A stretch of 64,000 nucleotides of DNA from Burkholderiales bacterium Ga0077544 (GTDB lineage: Bacteria; Pseudomonadota; Gammaproteobacteria; Burkholderiales; Burkholderiaceae_D), in the NCBI GenBank assembly GCA_001464355.1, contig LNEU01000023.1, forward strand, positions 179,294-243,293. Direction: 5' to 3'. Numbering within the stretch: the stretch's first letter is position 1; each line of letters begins with the position of its first letter. This document shows, piece by piece, positions 1 through 9,431 of this stretch. Both the position numbers and the translations under genes were made by a program. The notes under the pieces are model-generated. The model had not been told where the DNA came from. It worked only from the letters and a program-made list of their open reading frames with translations, and made no database searches.

Positions 1-522
1 ACTACTTCTGGAAGTTGACGCAAGCTTGTACTGTGCCTCTTTGGTACTCCACAAGGTATAAAACGCGGTGACGCGTTCGGAGCCTTCTTTTTCCTTCAGC
101 GAAGCACATTCGTTTTCATTGAATGTCTGCTCTGCCAGCGAGGGCAGATCCCGACCGGCATCCATCAACTCAATATCCAGACCCAATTCGGATTGCTCAC
201 TCACTGCGCATGCTATCCACGTTCCGCTATGCGATAGACTAAACCCCGGCTTGACATCGCCTCTATTCAAAAGTGGAGCATGACCCGGTCGCTCTGAAAG
301 GGATATGGTAGAAGGTGCAATCTTCAGCAAAAAGCCAAGTGCAAAGCGCAACAGGATACGTCCGAGCAAAAATTGACGCTGCCGTTCAGTCCGCAAGAAG
401 CGCTGATACCGGTGCAGTTCGTCCGGATTAAGCCAGGAAAGATAAGGAAGTAATTGATCGTCGCTCACGGTACGGCCGTCTAACAGCCATACCGTCGCGA
501 CTGGACTGACATCTGAACTCAC
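1..522 (-). CDS. 4'-phosphopantetheinyl transferase, Sfp type (3' end cut by window edge)
   Basis: This protein would transfer the phosphopantetheine arm of CoA to the carrier serine of acyl carrier proteins. The reading frame is open from about 522 to the window edge (174 codons seen). It shows the family motifs in order: SLSHSG, then GLDIE (Mg2+/CoA site), then WSTKEAQYK, the WxxKEAxxK signature. The C-terminal end lies outside the window. No ATG fits; GTG at 522 is the likeliest start, but its ribosome site is weak. It follows the aryl polyene genes on the same strand and probably activates the two carrier proteins at 16.1-16.6 kb. Confidence 0.85.
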   Translation of the reverse strand, partial: MSSDVSPVATVWLLDGRTVSDDQLLPYLSWLNPDELHRYQRFLRTERQRQFLLGRILLRFALGFLLKIAPSTISLSERPGHAPLLNRGDVKPGFSLSHSGTWIACAVSEQSELGLDIELMDAGRDLPSLAEQTFNENECASLKEKEGSERVTAFYTLWSTKEAQYKLASTSRSS

Positions 523-547
523 GTTCTGATTTGCATCCGCGTTTGTA

Positions 548-1000
548 TTATTTGTCGGCGATTTTGACGAAATCGCCCTTGAATGCGGCACCCGACATGA
601 TGGCACCCACATGACATTCGAACTCTATCTCGCTCGAATTGACTTCGTGTTTGTAGTTGCTGACGATATTGATCACGGCGTTAGCGCCCAACTCCTTGGC
701 ACGCTTTTCAAAAGAAATCATGCCCGACAAGAATGCCGTATTACAGGAAACCGCATCCGATTTTCCGAACGCATTGGATTTCTGGCTGGTAGTATCGCTA
801 CCCAGTTTTTGCAGGATCTTGCCAGACGGTTTTTGATTGCCAAAGAAAAATTTCACCGAACCATCGATATTGTTCCTGGTGCCGGTTTGTGCAAATGCGG
901 CGTCGATAGGCATCATCATTTTTTCATCCCCAGCCTGCGCCGACATCGCGACACTCAATAATGCGGTGGCAAAAGACAAGGCGTACAGTATTTTTTTCAT
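548..1000 (-). CDS. small exported protein with LGANAVINIVS motif
   Basis: A 150-residue protein with a signal peptide (MKKILYALSF..., likely cleaved after SAQA). The mature part holds AFGKSDAVSCNTAF and RAKELGANAVINIVS, a pattern found in small secreted proteins of pigment clusters that are often mislabelled 'excinuclease ATPase subunit', and reminiscent of YbjQ-type folds. It has no ATPase motif. The ATG at 1000 has AAGGAAAA just upstream, so it is preferred over the GTG one codon earlier. It ends 25 bases before the phosphopantetheinyl transferase start. Function unknown; family recollection is from memory. Confidence 0.75.
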   Translation of the reverse strand: MKKILYALSFATALLSVAMSAQAGDEKMMMPIDAAFAQTGTRNNIDGSVKFFFGNQKPSGKILQKLGSDTTSQKSNAFGKSDAVSCNTAFLSGMISFEKRAKELGANAVINIVSNYKHEVNSSEIEFECHVGAIMSGAAFKGDFVKIADK

Positions 1001-1018
1001 CACTTTTCCTTAGCTGAG

Positions 1019-1645
1019 TTAATTTTTAATTTCCAGACCGGTTGGGCCGCCCACTGCACTTTCATAATTCTTTGATGTGTATATCGCAATCATCGAAGCC
1101 ATACGTTCGAGCATGTCCTGATCTGTAGCGCCCCAGGAAAAAGCACCGCTGAACACATTGGTACGCTGATAGAAAACCGGATCGGCAATGATTTTTCCTG
1201 ATTCAGCATCCTTGTAGCGAACATTCAATATAATCACTGAATCGCCACCAAACAGGCCAACTGACATACGACTGCCTTTGCCCATCATCTTGGCATTCGA
1301 ACAGATGGGCTCAATGATCAGCGTACGTTTTTTTGACGAAACATTTACAGCAGCGTTTGGTGCTGCTTTCCAGTTCGCTATTAATTGACGAAGTTTCACA
1401 TGCATTCTGTTTTCTACGCCATTTAAAGCTACATCTGCGCCGTGCTGTTTATCGCAAGCTGGCCCTCTATCTATAGGCTTTAGCTCGAAATCCGAAAAAT
1501 TCGAGAACGCCTCAACAGGAGGTGGATTCTGATCGCTCGTCGGTAATTTTGCCCGCGTAACGCAACCGGCGCTCAACATCACGCAAGCCAGCATGGCAAT
1601 CATGGCTGTCTTGCTTTTTACGTTGATGATTTCTTTTTGAATCAT
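1019..1645 (-). CDS. putative lipoprotein of unknown function in the aryl polyene cluster
   Basis: A 208-residue protein with a lipobox (LSAGC, Cys28), so probably lipid-anchored. A strong AAGGGG ribosome site precedes the ATG at 1645. The mature part resembles envelope lipoproteins with mixed alpha/beta segments (for example GDSVIILNVRYKDAESGKII), but I recognise no family or catalytic motif. It lies between ketosynthase ApeR and the small exported protein, same strand, short gaps, so it is presumably co-transcribed with the pigment genes and may help outer-membrane placement of the lipid. Confidence 0.7.
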   Translation of the reverse strand: MIQKEIINVKSKTAMIAMLACVMLSAGCVTRAKLPTSDQNPPPVEAFSNFSDFELKPIDRGPACDKQHGADVALNGVENRMHVKLRQLIANWKAAPNAAVNVSSKKRTLIIEPICSNAKMMGKGSRMSVGLFGGDSVIILNVRYKDAESGKIIADPVFYQRTNVFSGAFSWGATDQDMLERMASMIAIYTSKNYESAVGGPTGLEIKN

Positions 1646-1676
1646 TCAATTTCCCCTTGGCGAACATGTAGTGCAA

Positions 1677-2906
1677 TTAACGATAGCGTTTGAAAATCAA
1701 TGATGTGTTGATACCGCCGAAGGCAAAGTTATTCGACATCACATAGTCACATTCTATTTTTCTTCCCTCACCCACGATGTAATCGAGTTCCGCGCATTGC
1801 GGATCAATCTTTTCCAAATTGATGGTCGGCGCAAACCAGCCTTCGCGCATCATTTCTATACTGGCCCATGCTTCCAATGCACCGCATGCACCCAGTGTGT
1901 GCCCCATATAACTTTTCAGTGAGCTGATAGGCATGTTTTTGCCGAATACCTGCGCGGTAGCTTGCGATTCGGCAATGTCGCCGTGCTGGGTACCGGTACC
2001 GTGTGCATTCACGTAGCCAATATCAGATGGCTGCAAACCGGCGTCGGCCAGCGCGAGTTCCATCGCGACTTTCATCGTTTCTGCATTGGGTTGCGTGACG
2101 TGGCAACCATCGCTATTGGTGCCGAAGCCGACCAGCTCTGCGTGTATCTTTGCGCCGCGTGCCACTGCATGTTCCATCTCTTCCAGGATCAAGCATCCTG
2201 CACCTTCACCGATTACCAGGCCATCTCTATCCGCATCAAAAGGACGCGGAGTGGTATCCGCAGCATCGTTCTTGACGCTGGTTGCAAACAAGGTATCGAA
2301 CACCGCTGCTTCTGTCGCACACAGTTCTTCTGCGCCGCCGGCAATCATCGCTTGCTGCTGACCATAGCGTATCGCTTCATATGCGTAGCCTATGCCCTGG
2401 CTGCCAGATGTACATGCGCTGGATGTAGTAATGACGCGGCCGGTCAAACCAAAGAAAACGCCGATATTTACCGGTGCGGTATGCGCCATCATCTTGATGT
2501 AAGTGGTGGCGTTGATGCCTTTGGTGGTGCGCTCTTCCATCATGCGACCGAAGTCACCGATCGCGCTTGGCGTGCCGGCCGATGAGCCGAAAGAGATACC
2601 CATCTGTCCGCTCTTGAGCAAAGGATCATCAAGCAAACCTGCATCAATCAGGGCCAGCTCACTCGCACGCGTTGCCATCAAGGCGATGCGCCCCATACTA
2701 CGCATGCTCTTGCGATTGAATTTATCTGATAGTTCGAAAGCTGCAGCCGGTGCGCCCAACTGGGTATTCAAGCCTTCGTAATCTGACCACTCAGCCATGC
2801 GCGTGACACCGTTGCGATATTCGCCAAGACGTGCGCGTATGCTGCTCCAGTCATTTCCGATCGGGCTGATGCCGGCCATGCCGGTAACGACGACGCGGCG
2901 ATTCAT
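1677..2906 (-). CDS. apeR: beta-ketoacyl-ACP synthase (ApeR, FabF-like)
   Basis: This ketosynthase condenses malonyl-ACP with the growing aryl polyene chain. At 409 residues it is a full-length FabF-type enzyme with an intact triad: Cys165 in SSACTSG, His302 in NAHGTGTQHGD, and Lys331/His336 in SSLKSYMGH. The start codon overlaps the ketoreductase stop by four bases (ATGA), which implies translational coupling. Its place after KR, DH and KS matches ApeR of described aryl polyene clusters. It is not the primary fabF: no fabD/acpP context is present. Confidence 0.9.
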   Translation of the reverse strand: MNRRVVVTGMAGISPIGNDWSSIRARLGEYRNGVTRMAEWSDYEGLNTQLGAPAAAFELSDKFNRKSMRSMGRIALMATRASELALIDAGLLDDPLLKSGQMGISFGSSAGTPSAIGDFGRMMEERTTKGINATTYIKMMAHTAPVNIGVFFGLTGRVITTSSACTSGSQGIGYAYEAIRYGQQQAMIAGGAEELCATEAAVFDTLFATSVKNDAADTTPRPFDADRDGLVIGEGAGCLILEEMEHAVARGAKIHAELVGFGTNSDGCHVTQPNAETMKVAMELALADAGLQPSDIGYVNAHGTGTQHGDIAESQATAQVFGKNMPISSLKSYMGHTLGACGALEAWASIEMMREGWFAPTINLEKIDPQCAELDYIVGEGRKIECDYVMSNNFAFGGINTSLIFKRYR

Positions 2907-3628
2907 GCCAAACCGCCATTGACTGAAATCACTTGGCGCGTCACGTAAGCGGCATCATCACCCATCAAAAAACTCACAACTGCGGCGACTTCTTCCGGCT
3001 TGCCGACGCGTTTTGCTGGAATCATTTTCAATGCTTCTTCCATAGGCACATCGCTGATCATGTCGGTTTCTATCAAACCCGGTGCTACGCAATTAACCGT
3101 GATTTCACGGCTGGCCAGTTCAACCGCCAATGCTTTGGTCGCACCGATAATCCCTGCTTTTGCAGCACTGTAATTTACCTGTCCGCGGTTGCCTATCAAG
3201 CCGGAGACCGATGCAAGCGTCACGATGCGACCCGGCTTGCGTCTGCGTACCAGAGGCATGGTGAGAGGATTGAGCACATTGAAAAATCCATCAAGATTGG
3301 TTTGCAGAACGATGTCCCAATCTTCACCCGACATCGCCGGAAACGCATTGTCCCGCGCGACACCTGCATTGCACACTACGCCGTAATAACAACCATGCTC
3401 TTCCACATCAGCCAGCAAAATGGTGGATGCCTGATCACGGTCGCCTATATCGAACTGCAATACGCGCGCGCTTCTGCCCAAACCAACGATAGTCTGCGCC
3501 ACTGCATCCGCTTCTGCACGCTGGCTGCGGCAATGCAAAACAACGTCATAGCCATCACGCGCCAGACGTAATGCAATCGCCTTGCCTATGCCGCGTGACG
3601 ATCCGGTGACCAATATACTTTTATTCAT
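2903..3628 (-). CDS. apeQ: 3-ketoacyl-ACP reductase (ApeQ, FabG-like)
   Basis: A short-chain dehydrogenase of 241 residues that should reduce the 3-ketoacyl-ACP intermediate with NADPH during polyene elongation. Seen are the cofactor loop TGSSRGIG (8-15), CNAG (86-89), and the catalytic Ser140, Tyr153 and Lys157 (YSAAK). The C-terminus is typical for FabG (TRQVISVNGG). AAGG lies upstream of the ATG. It is coupled to apeR by an ATGA overlap and follows the dehydratase by 15 bases. Confidence 0.92.
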   Translation of the reverse strand: MNKSILVTGSSRGIGKAIALRLARDGYDVVLHCRSQRAEADAVAQTIVGLGRSARVLQFDIGDRDQASTILLADVEEHGCYYGVVCNAGVARDNAFPAMSGEDWDIVLQTNLDGFFNVLNPLTMPLVRRRKPGRIVTLASVSGLIGNRGQVNYSAAKAGIIGATKALAVELASREITVNCVAPGLIETDMISDVPMEEALKMIPAKRVGKPEEVAAVVSFLMGDDAAYVTRQVISVNGGLA

Positions 3629-3643
3629 CCTGCACCTTCATTC

Positions 3644-4102
3644 CTAAACTTTTTGTAAAAACTCGCCGACATTATCCGGCTGAAAAACTGTAATCGTCGC
3701 TGTTGCCAACGCCGCTGCAGATGGATCGCCTGCTTGATTGATATGACAACTAAATGCGCCCAATCCATTTTCGCCTTGCAAGGCACGCTGCACATGGACG
3801 TGCAAGGTGCTGCCTATCGCAAAACTTGGAGCGCTGCATTCATAACGTCGCGAGCCGAGCAGAAATCCGACCTTGACCGATTCGCCTCGCGACTGCGCTT
3901 CGTAACCGGCGAAGGCTGCAACTGCCTGCGCCATGTATTCAACGCCTATCCACGCCCCCACACCGCTGGCATCGCAAAACAGGGTATCGGGAGTTATCAC
4001 GACTTCTGCACACAAACTTTCATCGCCGACCGCAACCAGCTTATCCAGCAAGACCATCGTTCCTGAATGCGGTACCAGTGTGCGAATATCCGGCAAGCTC
4101 AT
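3644..4102 (-). CDS. apeP: 3-hydroxyacyl-ACP dehydratase (ApeP, hotdog fold)
   Basis: About 152 residues from MSLPDIRTLVPHSGTMVLLD; it would dehydrate the 3-hydroxyacyl intermediate to build the conjugated double bonds. PHSGTMVLLD and the central helix GVEYMAQAVAAFAGYEA are typical of FabA/FabZ-like ApeP proteins. The frame stays open further upstream, but the ATG at 4102 has a strong GGGAGGAG site and forms an ATGA overlap with the ketosynthase stop, so it is the real start. A second dehydratase domain sits in the fusion protein at 13.7-15.5 kb. Confidence 0.88.
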   Translation of the reverse strand: MSLPDIRTLVPHSGTMVLLDKLVAVGDESLCAEVVITPDTLFCDASGVGAWIGVEYMAQAVAAFAGYEAQSRGESVKVGFLLGSRRYECSAPSFAIGSTLHVHVQRALQGENGLGAFSCHINQAGDPSAAALATATITVFQPDNVGEFLQKV

Positions 4103-5283
4103 GCGCTCCTCCCAAAAACCAGAGTCGCATTCGAACCTCCAAATGCAAAGGAATTGCTGAGCGCCCAACGCACCGGTCGGCCTAAACGTGTACCTGATGC
4201 AACCACGTTCAATGTTGGCAGAGAAGTGTCCTGTACACCATCCCATAAATGCGGAGGCAAGCTGCCTGCAGCATTTTCATCCTGCATCACGAGCCAACAG
4301 ATCGCTGCTTCAATCGCTGCGGCGGCACCTAATGCATGACCGGTAAAAGGCTTGGTTGAACTGACAGCAACATGGGCACCAAACAAGTCATGAATCACGC
4401 GCGACTCCATCGCGTCATTCTGTACGGTCGCAGTGCCATGCATATTGATGTAGTCGATTTCCGAGGCAGAGATGCCGGCACGCTGCAGCGCTTGTGCAAT
4501 CGACAGCCGTGCACCGCTGCCGGCCGGATCCGGCGCCGACATGTGATGGCCATCGGATGACTCGCCCCAGCCACGCAAGGCTACCGCAGCCGGCTCGCGC
4601 GTCATCAGGAATAGCGCAGCGCCCTCTCCAATATTGATGCCATTGCGGTTCACACTCAAAGGATTACATTGTGCAGCGCTAACCGATTCAAGAGCGGAAA
4701 AACCGGCTACCGTAAACGCGCACATGGTATCCACCCCGCCAGTCAGCACGGCATCACACAGCCCCATGTTTAATAGACGCGCGGCACTGGCCATCGCCTT
4801 TGCACTGGAAGAACATGCGCTTGAATGCACATAAGCCGGGCCACTGATACCAAGCTCGATTGCCAGCATACTGGCGGGCGACCCCATCTCTTGCTGCGCA
4901 TAGTGGAATGCTGCCGGCAGGCTCCCATCGATTGCATACTGGCGCAACGCAGTCTCGGTATTGGCAACACCTGAAGTGCTGGTACCAATCACGACAGCGA
5001 TACGATCTGCACCGAAACGCGCAATCGCTGCATCGACAGCAGGACGAATCTGGGACAAGGCGGCAAGCGCCATTTGGTTGTTACGACTGCGTTGCTGTAC
5101 CGGCCAAGCCGCCATTGAAGGCAATTCTGCGGTGACGCAACCGAGCGGCAGCATGCGCTCAGCGCTCCATGCATCGGTCATCGCCACGCCGCTTTCAGCA
5201 CGCTCGAACAAGCGCGCCTTGATCGCATCGTGTGTGTCGCCGAGGGCGCACACTATTCCACATTCATTCAAATACGGCATCAT
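4099..5283 (-). CDS. apeO: beta-ketoacyl-ACP synthase (ApeO)
   Basis: A second ketosynthase, 394 residues, with Cys157 (SSACSSSAKA), His282 (MHGTATVQND), Lys311 and His316 (SSTKPFTGH) all intact. In studied aryl polyene systems ApeO pairs with the chain-length factor ApeC as a KS:CLF heterodimer; ApeC is encoded at 17.4-18.1 kb. Two tandem ATG codons (5283 and 5280) follow a GGA; the first is chosen. It overlaps apeP by four bases. Confidence 0.88.
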   Translation of the reverse strand: MMPYLNECGIVCALGDTHDAIKARLFERAESGVAMTDAWSAERMLPLGCVTAELPSMAAWPVQQRSRNNQMALAALSQIRPAVDAAIARFGADRIAVVIGTSTSGVANTETALRQYAIDGSLPAAFHYAQQEMGSPASMLAIELGISGPAYVHSSACSSSAKAMASAARLLNMGLCDAVLTGGVDTMCAFTVAGFSALESVSAAQCNPLSVNRNGINIGEGAALFLMTREPAAVALRGWGESSDGHHMSAPDPAGSGARLSIAQALQRAGISASEIDYINMHGTATVQNDAMESRVIHDLFGAHVAVSSTKPFTGHALGAAAAIEAAICWLVMQDENAAGSLPPHLWDGVQDTSLPTLNVVASGTRLGRPVRWALSNSFAFGGSNATLVFGRSA

Positions 5284-5300
5284 TCAGTTCCGGATGTTCA

Positions 5301-5861
5301 TCAAGGGCCGAAAGGCACTGATTGAATCGTCAATCGATATTGGTAACGCAGGTTTTGCAGTACCACAGTGCCACTCCAGCGCGGCATCGTACTGTAATCA
5401 ATCACCGTCATCACCGTCCCATCCATGTACAAGGTACGGCGCAAGCCCTCGTCTTCTATGGTCCAGCCGGATGGCAACTCTTTGGCAATCGCATCTTTAG
5501 GCCAGAGTGTCAGTTGCAAATCTTCCAGTACATCCTCGGCGCGCACTTGCGCCGGCAACATTACGTGACGCCACGAAGTCAATTCCTTGCCATCGTAGCT
5601 CAGGCTCAACACGCGCTGACCAAACGCCAGACCGACCAGTTGCAGCCGTTCGGGATCGACTTCGAGTGCCGCATCCAGATCGTCAATCCGACCTTCACGC
5701 TCGACCTTCAAATGCTGCTGGCGCGCGATGGACGCACCCAAGGTTGCAGGTGCAAGCTTTAAACCAAGACGCGCCTGTGACGGCTCCGGCTTGGTCGCAC
5801 ATGCAGCCAGTAATAACAGAGCCGAAACCAGCGCCCCTCGGCGCATCAGGCTGGCGTACAT
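5301..5861 (-). CDS. DUF3261 lipoprotein of the aryl polyene cluster
   Basis: A 186-residue lipoprotein (lipobox LLLAAC after MYASLMRRGALVSAL) that matches the DUF3261 family, a constant member of aryl polyene clusters. The role is not known; it may take part in moving the lipid pigment to the outer membrane. GGAG sits five bases before the ATG at 5861, which makes it the best start, with a 16-base overlap into the flavoprotein gene; ATG 5846 is the alternative. The open frame reaches further upstream but that part is shadow sequence over the flavoprotein. Confidence 0.8.
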   Translation of the reverse strand: MYASLMRRGALVSALLLLAACATKPEPSQARLGLKLAPATLGASIARQQHLKVEREGRIDDLDAALEVDPERLQLVGLAFGQRVLSLSYDGKELTSWRHVMLPAQVRAEDVLEDLQLTLWPKDAIAKELPSGWTIEDEGLRRTLYMDGTVMTVIDYSTMPRWSGTVVLQNLRYQYRLTIQSVPFGP

Positions 5862-7096
5862 ATACTCTCCAAAGCAGCCAGACGGCGCACTGTCTCTTTC
5901 ACAAACGGATTGCCCTGATCCCATGCGTAACCAGCCAGAATCGCGGCAATCATGCGACGAATGTCTGGTTGCTGATTCGGGTGAAAAATAATCTGCTGAA
6001 ATCCGCCGGCATACCAGGCTTCTACAAACGCACGGAAAGTATCGACCCCGGCGCGCAATGGTTGACCGTACTCTTTTTGCCAATCCACCTCTATGCCGTC
6101 GAACTGGCGCTGCAATACTGCTGCTGCCAGACTCGCGGACTTCACTGCAATCGTGACGCCAGATGAAAACACCGGGTCAAGAAACTCGCCCGCGTTGCCG
6201 AGCAAGGCATAACCCTTTCCCCACAAGGATGCGACGTTGGCCGAGTAGCCGACGATATGACGCGCCGGCGTATCCCACTTCGCGTTTGCCAATACTTTTT
6301 GCAGAGATGGCACTTCTGCAACGATGGCCTGCAAGCGCTCGGTGTCACTGCCTTTATAGTTGTCGAGGAAACTAGTCTCGGCCACTACACCGAGCGAACA
6401 GCGGCCACCGGCAAACGGAATCGTCCAGAACCACACATCGCAATGTCGCGGATGTATCGTTACCAGAATCTTGCTGCGATCAAAGCATTGCGGGTTCTGA
6501 CCTTGTGCGATGCCGTCTTCTATGTGCGTAAAAATGGCACCGCGCACAGGGAAATTCGATGGCGTTTCCAGTTTCAGCAATCGCGGCAGTATCCGGCCAA
6601 AGCCGCTGGCATCGAGAATAAAACCGGCTTCGATCTGATAGATGCGGCCATCCGGGTCTTTCACCGTGACCAAGGGCTTGTCGCGTTCAAGATCGACAGC
6701 AGTTACTTCATGCCGATAGCGTATCTCCGCACCAAAACGTTCTGCTTCCTTCGCCAGCAAGTGATCGAAATCGGCGCGCTGTACCTGATACGTCGTGCCC
6801 CAGCCCTCCGAATGCTTGTCGCGGAAATCAAAATCGGTGTATTCCTCACCACGCGCAAAAGCCGCGCCGTTCTTGAATTGAAAGCCACCCTCCACCACCG
6901 CGCGCAACATACCTGCTTGTTCCAGATACTGCATGCTTTGCGGCAGCAAACTTTCACCGATAGAGAAACGCGGAAACTGTTCCCGTTCTATCACTAGCAC
7001 CTGGCGTCCTTGTTGACGCAAAAGTGCGGCAGCAACAGAACCGGATGGACCTGCGCCAATAATCAGTATTTCTGTTGATTCAAGTGATTGCGTCAT
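5846..7096 (-). CDS. FAD-dependent oxidoreductase (halogenase/geranylgeranyl reductase-like)
   Basis: A 416-residue flavoprotein with an N-terminal dinucleotide-binding loop GAGPSGSVAAALL (residues 13-25), a second FAD motif DASGFGRILPRLL near 163, and GYALLGNAGEFLDPVFSSG near 290, the third FAD contact of the group A monooxygenase/halogenase superfamily. It lacks a clear tryptophan-halogenase lysine motif, so ring hydroxylation or desaturation/reduction is equally possible. It overlaps the exporter gene by 17 bases and the DUF3261 gene by 16, so it belongs to the pigment operon. Confidence 0.8.
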   Translation of the reverse strand: MTQSLESTEILIIGAGPSGSVAAALLRQQGRQVLVIEREQFPRFSIGESLLPQSMQYLEQAGMLRAVVEGGFQFKNGAAFARGEEYTDFDFRDKHSEGWGTTYQVQRADFDHLLAKEAERFGAEIRYRHEVTAVDLERDKPLVTVKDPDGRIYQIEAGFILDASGFGRILPRLLKLETPSNFPVRGAIFTHIEDGIAQGQNPQCFDRSKILVTIHPRHCDVWFWTIPFAGGRCSLGVVAETSFLDNYKGSDTERLQAIVAEVPSLQKVLANAKWDTPARHIVGYSANVASLWGKGYALLGNAGEFLDPVFSSGVTIAVKSASLAAAVLQRQFDGIEVDWQKEYGQPLRAGVDTFRAFVEAWYAGGFQQIIFHPNQQPDIRRMIAAILAGYAWDQGNPFVKETVRRLAALESICTPA

Positions 7097-9431
7097 CTAG
7101 GTTTTCTTTTCTGAAACATGGAACGATGAGCCATACCAGCGCAGTCCCGATCAACATCGTCAGGCCAAACGCTTGCAGGGCGGGTGTCCGGCTCAAACCG
7201 AGCAAACCGAACGAGAGTATGGTGTTGGCAGCCGACAACCCAACTGCCAGCCAGGAGCTTGCATCATGCCGACCAGATTGCTCCTGCATGAAAATTCCGT
7301 AATCGACACCGACACCCAGCAGGAGCATCAGGGCAAGCACATGAAACAGCTGCAGATTTTGTCCGGCAAAACCCAGCAAGGCGAGCGTGGTGATACTTGC
7401 CAGAGCAGTCGGTGCCAGCACACGCCAGGTATGGCGACGATAACGCGAAAACAGCAATCCGAATACGACCACGTACGCAATGAGCACCACCACACTCATG
7501 TACTCGCGGTAGCGCCCCAGCACAGATGAAATCTCATCGACCTTGTCTACCCATTGCACGCCTTCCATCCCGGCACCGGTCTTCTGCATCAAGGCAATAT
7601 CCGCATTGCCCAGACCACGCAAGGCAACAATGCTGGCCGTCACGCCGTCCCTGTCACCCAGCCACAAATGCCGCCACGGTTCGCTGGCGGGAGCCTTCAG
7701 GAAGTCATCGAGTGTCAGCGGTTTTCCAGACTCCAGCAAATGCGCACGCGTAGTCGCAACCCAGGCCTGGTCTTCTCCAACCTGCGCGGCAAGTTGCGCC
7801 AAAGGACCGCCTTCCTTCAGCAGCTTATCTTCCAGCAGCGCGCGCCGAGCATCCTGCGTCTGTGCCGAAGGTACCCAATTGGACATCGCCTGATAGCCGC
7901 TAATTTTATGCTGCGCAATCAAGGGATCGAGGCGCTTTTTCAACAACTCTTCCCGCTGCAACACGATCTCCGCAGATGCACCACGGACCAGGAAAAACTG
8001 TACCGGCGTGGGCGCGTCCAGCAGAGTACTTAACTTGATTTGATCGTCGACCAGATGTTTCGGTGGAGTTTGAAGCAGACGAATATCGTCGTTGGCACCA
8101 AGACGCAAGCAGCCTAGCGCTGCCAGTATGACGAACAGTGCGGCAAAAAATACGGTTACCTTGCTCATCCGCAACCGGGGCCAGTAGGGCAGCGTATTGC
8201 CATACACGCGAACTGCAGCACCTGCCTTGAGTGTTCCGCCGCTCACCAGAAGTGGGAACCAGCACACTACGGTTAACCACGCGAATATCAAGCCCAGTGC
8301 AGAGAACATTGCCATCTGACGCAGACCGGGAAATGGCGTGAATGCCAATCCCATATAGCCAATCACTGCTGCCAATAAGGTCAGACACAAACCCGGCATC
8401 AGTTTTTTAAGCAATGCGCTTGAATCAAGTTTCGCGTCCGCGCCCAGGCGATTGCAGAGAAAGTAAATGCCATAGTCCTGTGCCACGCCGATCAGGCTGG
8501 CGCCAAATACCAAGGTCAATAAATGAATACGATCGAACAGCAACCAGCAGATGGAAAATGAACCGAGGCAGCCGACACCAATTGATAGCAACACCATGCC
8601 GATCGGTTTGAAGGACCGGAAGCTTACCCATGTCAGCAGGATAATTCCGGCCAGCGAACCAAGCCCGATAGTGGAAACTTCCCCACTCGCCTGTTCGCCC
8701 GCCGCCGCCGCATGCAACACGACACCCGCCGTAATAATCTCGGCTTGTGGCGCAACCTCTAGCGCGGCAGATCTGGCCTTGTCCAGAAGCGGAACGATGA
8801 CGTCCTGCGCACTCATCGAAAATGCAGGTATCTGCAGGGTCAGCGGTAGCAACACATACTGCTTGTCTTTGCCCGCCACAAAAAGTTTGCCATCGCGTGG
8901 CCGCACTGGCGTTTCCTGCGCGCGCTGCTGCACCCATTCACTGAACAAACCAAAAGGGTCGTCACGCCAGGCACCCAGCTTGGGACCGGCAAACGGACTA
9001 TAGAGTTTGGTCAGCGCCGTATCAACCCAGAATTGCGCAGGCTCGCTGCGCAATTGTTCTTCCTGTTGCGACGTGAGCAAAGTCAGGCGATGCTGCTGAA
9101 ATTTCTCCAACCAGTCGTTCTGCATCTGGTCAGTCAATTGCGTCCCCTGCAGCAAATCCTTTCTGCTTGCCAGCACACCGCTGTATGCATCGGCGGCACG
9201 CTTCGCGTCGGCCCAGTCAGATGCGCCTACCAGCACGATGACACGTTGCTGCGACGCCTCGACCATATGCGAGAAAGATTGCTGCAATATTGGATCGCGC
9301 TCCTGCACCGGCAGCAAGGCAAGAATATCGGTGTCCGGCACAATGTGCTTGCCTACCCACAGATAAACGTGATGAGCAAGCAGCATGCACACCACCAGCG
9401 CCCATGCCAGCGCAACACTTTTACGATTCAT
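7080..9431 (-). CDS. MMPL/RND-family exporter of the aryl polyene cluster
   Basis: A 783-residue inner membrane transporter with the duplicated layout of the MMPL family: one N-terminal helix, a periplasmic domain, five to six helices (about 250-420), a second periplasmic domain and a last helix bundle (about 640-780). VAQDYGIYFL and GVGVDYGIFM are the proton-relay motifs of the two halves. It would move the polyene lipid across the inner membrane for the LolA-like protein next door. ATG 9431 overlaps the LolA stop (TGATG); it is preferred to the TTG one codon earlier. The position corresponds to ApeM in alphabetical cluster naming. Confidence 0.85.
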   Translation of the reverse strand: MNRKSVALAWALVVCMLLAHHVYLWVGKHIVPDTDILALLPVQERDPILQQSFSHMVEASQQRVIVLVGASDWADAKRAADAYSGVLASRKDLLQGTQLTDQMQNDWLEKFQQHRLTLLTSQQEEQLRSEPAQFWVDTALTKLYSPFAGPKLGAWRDDPFGLFSEWVQQRAQETPVRPRDGKLFVAGKDKQYVLLPLTLQIPAFSMSAQDVIVPLLDKARSAALEVAPQAEIITAGVVLHAAAAGEQASGEVSTIGLGSLAGIILLTWVSFRSFKPIGMVLLSIGVGCLGSFSICWLLFDRIHLLTLVFGASLIGVAQDYGIYFLCNRLGADAKLDSSALLKKLMPGLCLTLLAAVIGYMGLAFTPFPGLRQMAMFSALGLIFAWLTVVCWFPLLVSGGTLKAGAAVRVYGNTLPYWPRLRMSKVTVFFAALFVILAALGCLRLGANDDIRLLQTPPKHLVDDQIKLSTLLDAPTPVQFFLVRGASAEIVLQREELLKKRLDPLIAQHKISGYQAMSNWVPSAQTQDARRALLEDKLLKEGGPLAQLAAQVGEDQAWVATTRAHLLESGKPLTLDDFLKAPASEPWRHLWLGDRDGVTASIVALRGLGNADIALMQKTGAGMEGVQWVDKVDEISSVLGRYREYMSVVVLIAYVVVFGLLFSRYRRHTWRVLAPTALASITTLALLGFAGQNLQLFHVLALMLLLGVGVDYGIFMQEQSGRHDASSWLAVGLSAANTILSFGLLGLSRTPALQAFGLTMLIGTALVWLIVPCFRKENLDDAIT

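Noticed and set aside
1677..2906. Primary fatty acid synthase gene fabF
   Set aside because: The gene sits with apeQ, apeP and apeO, not with fabD-fabG-acpP, so it is assigned to the aryl polyene cluster.
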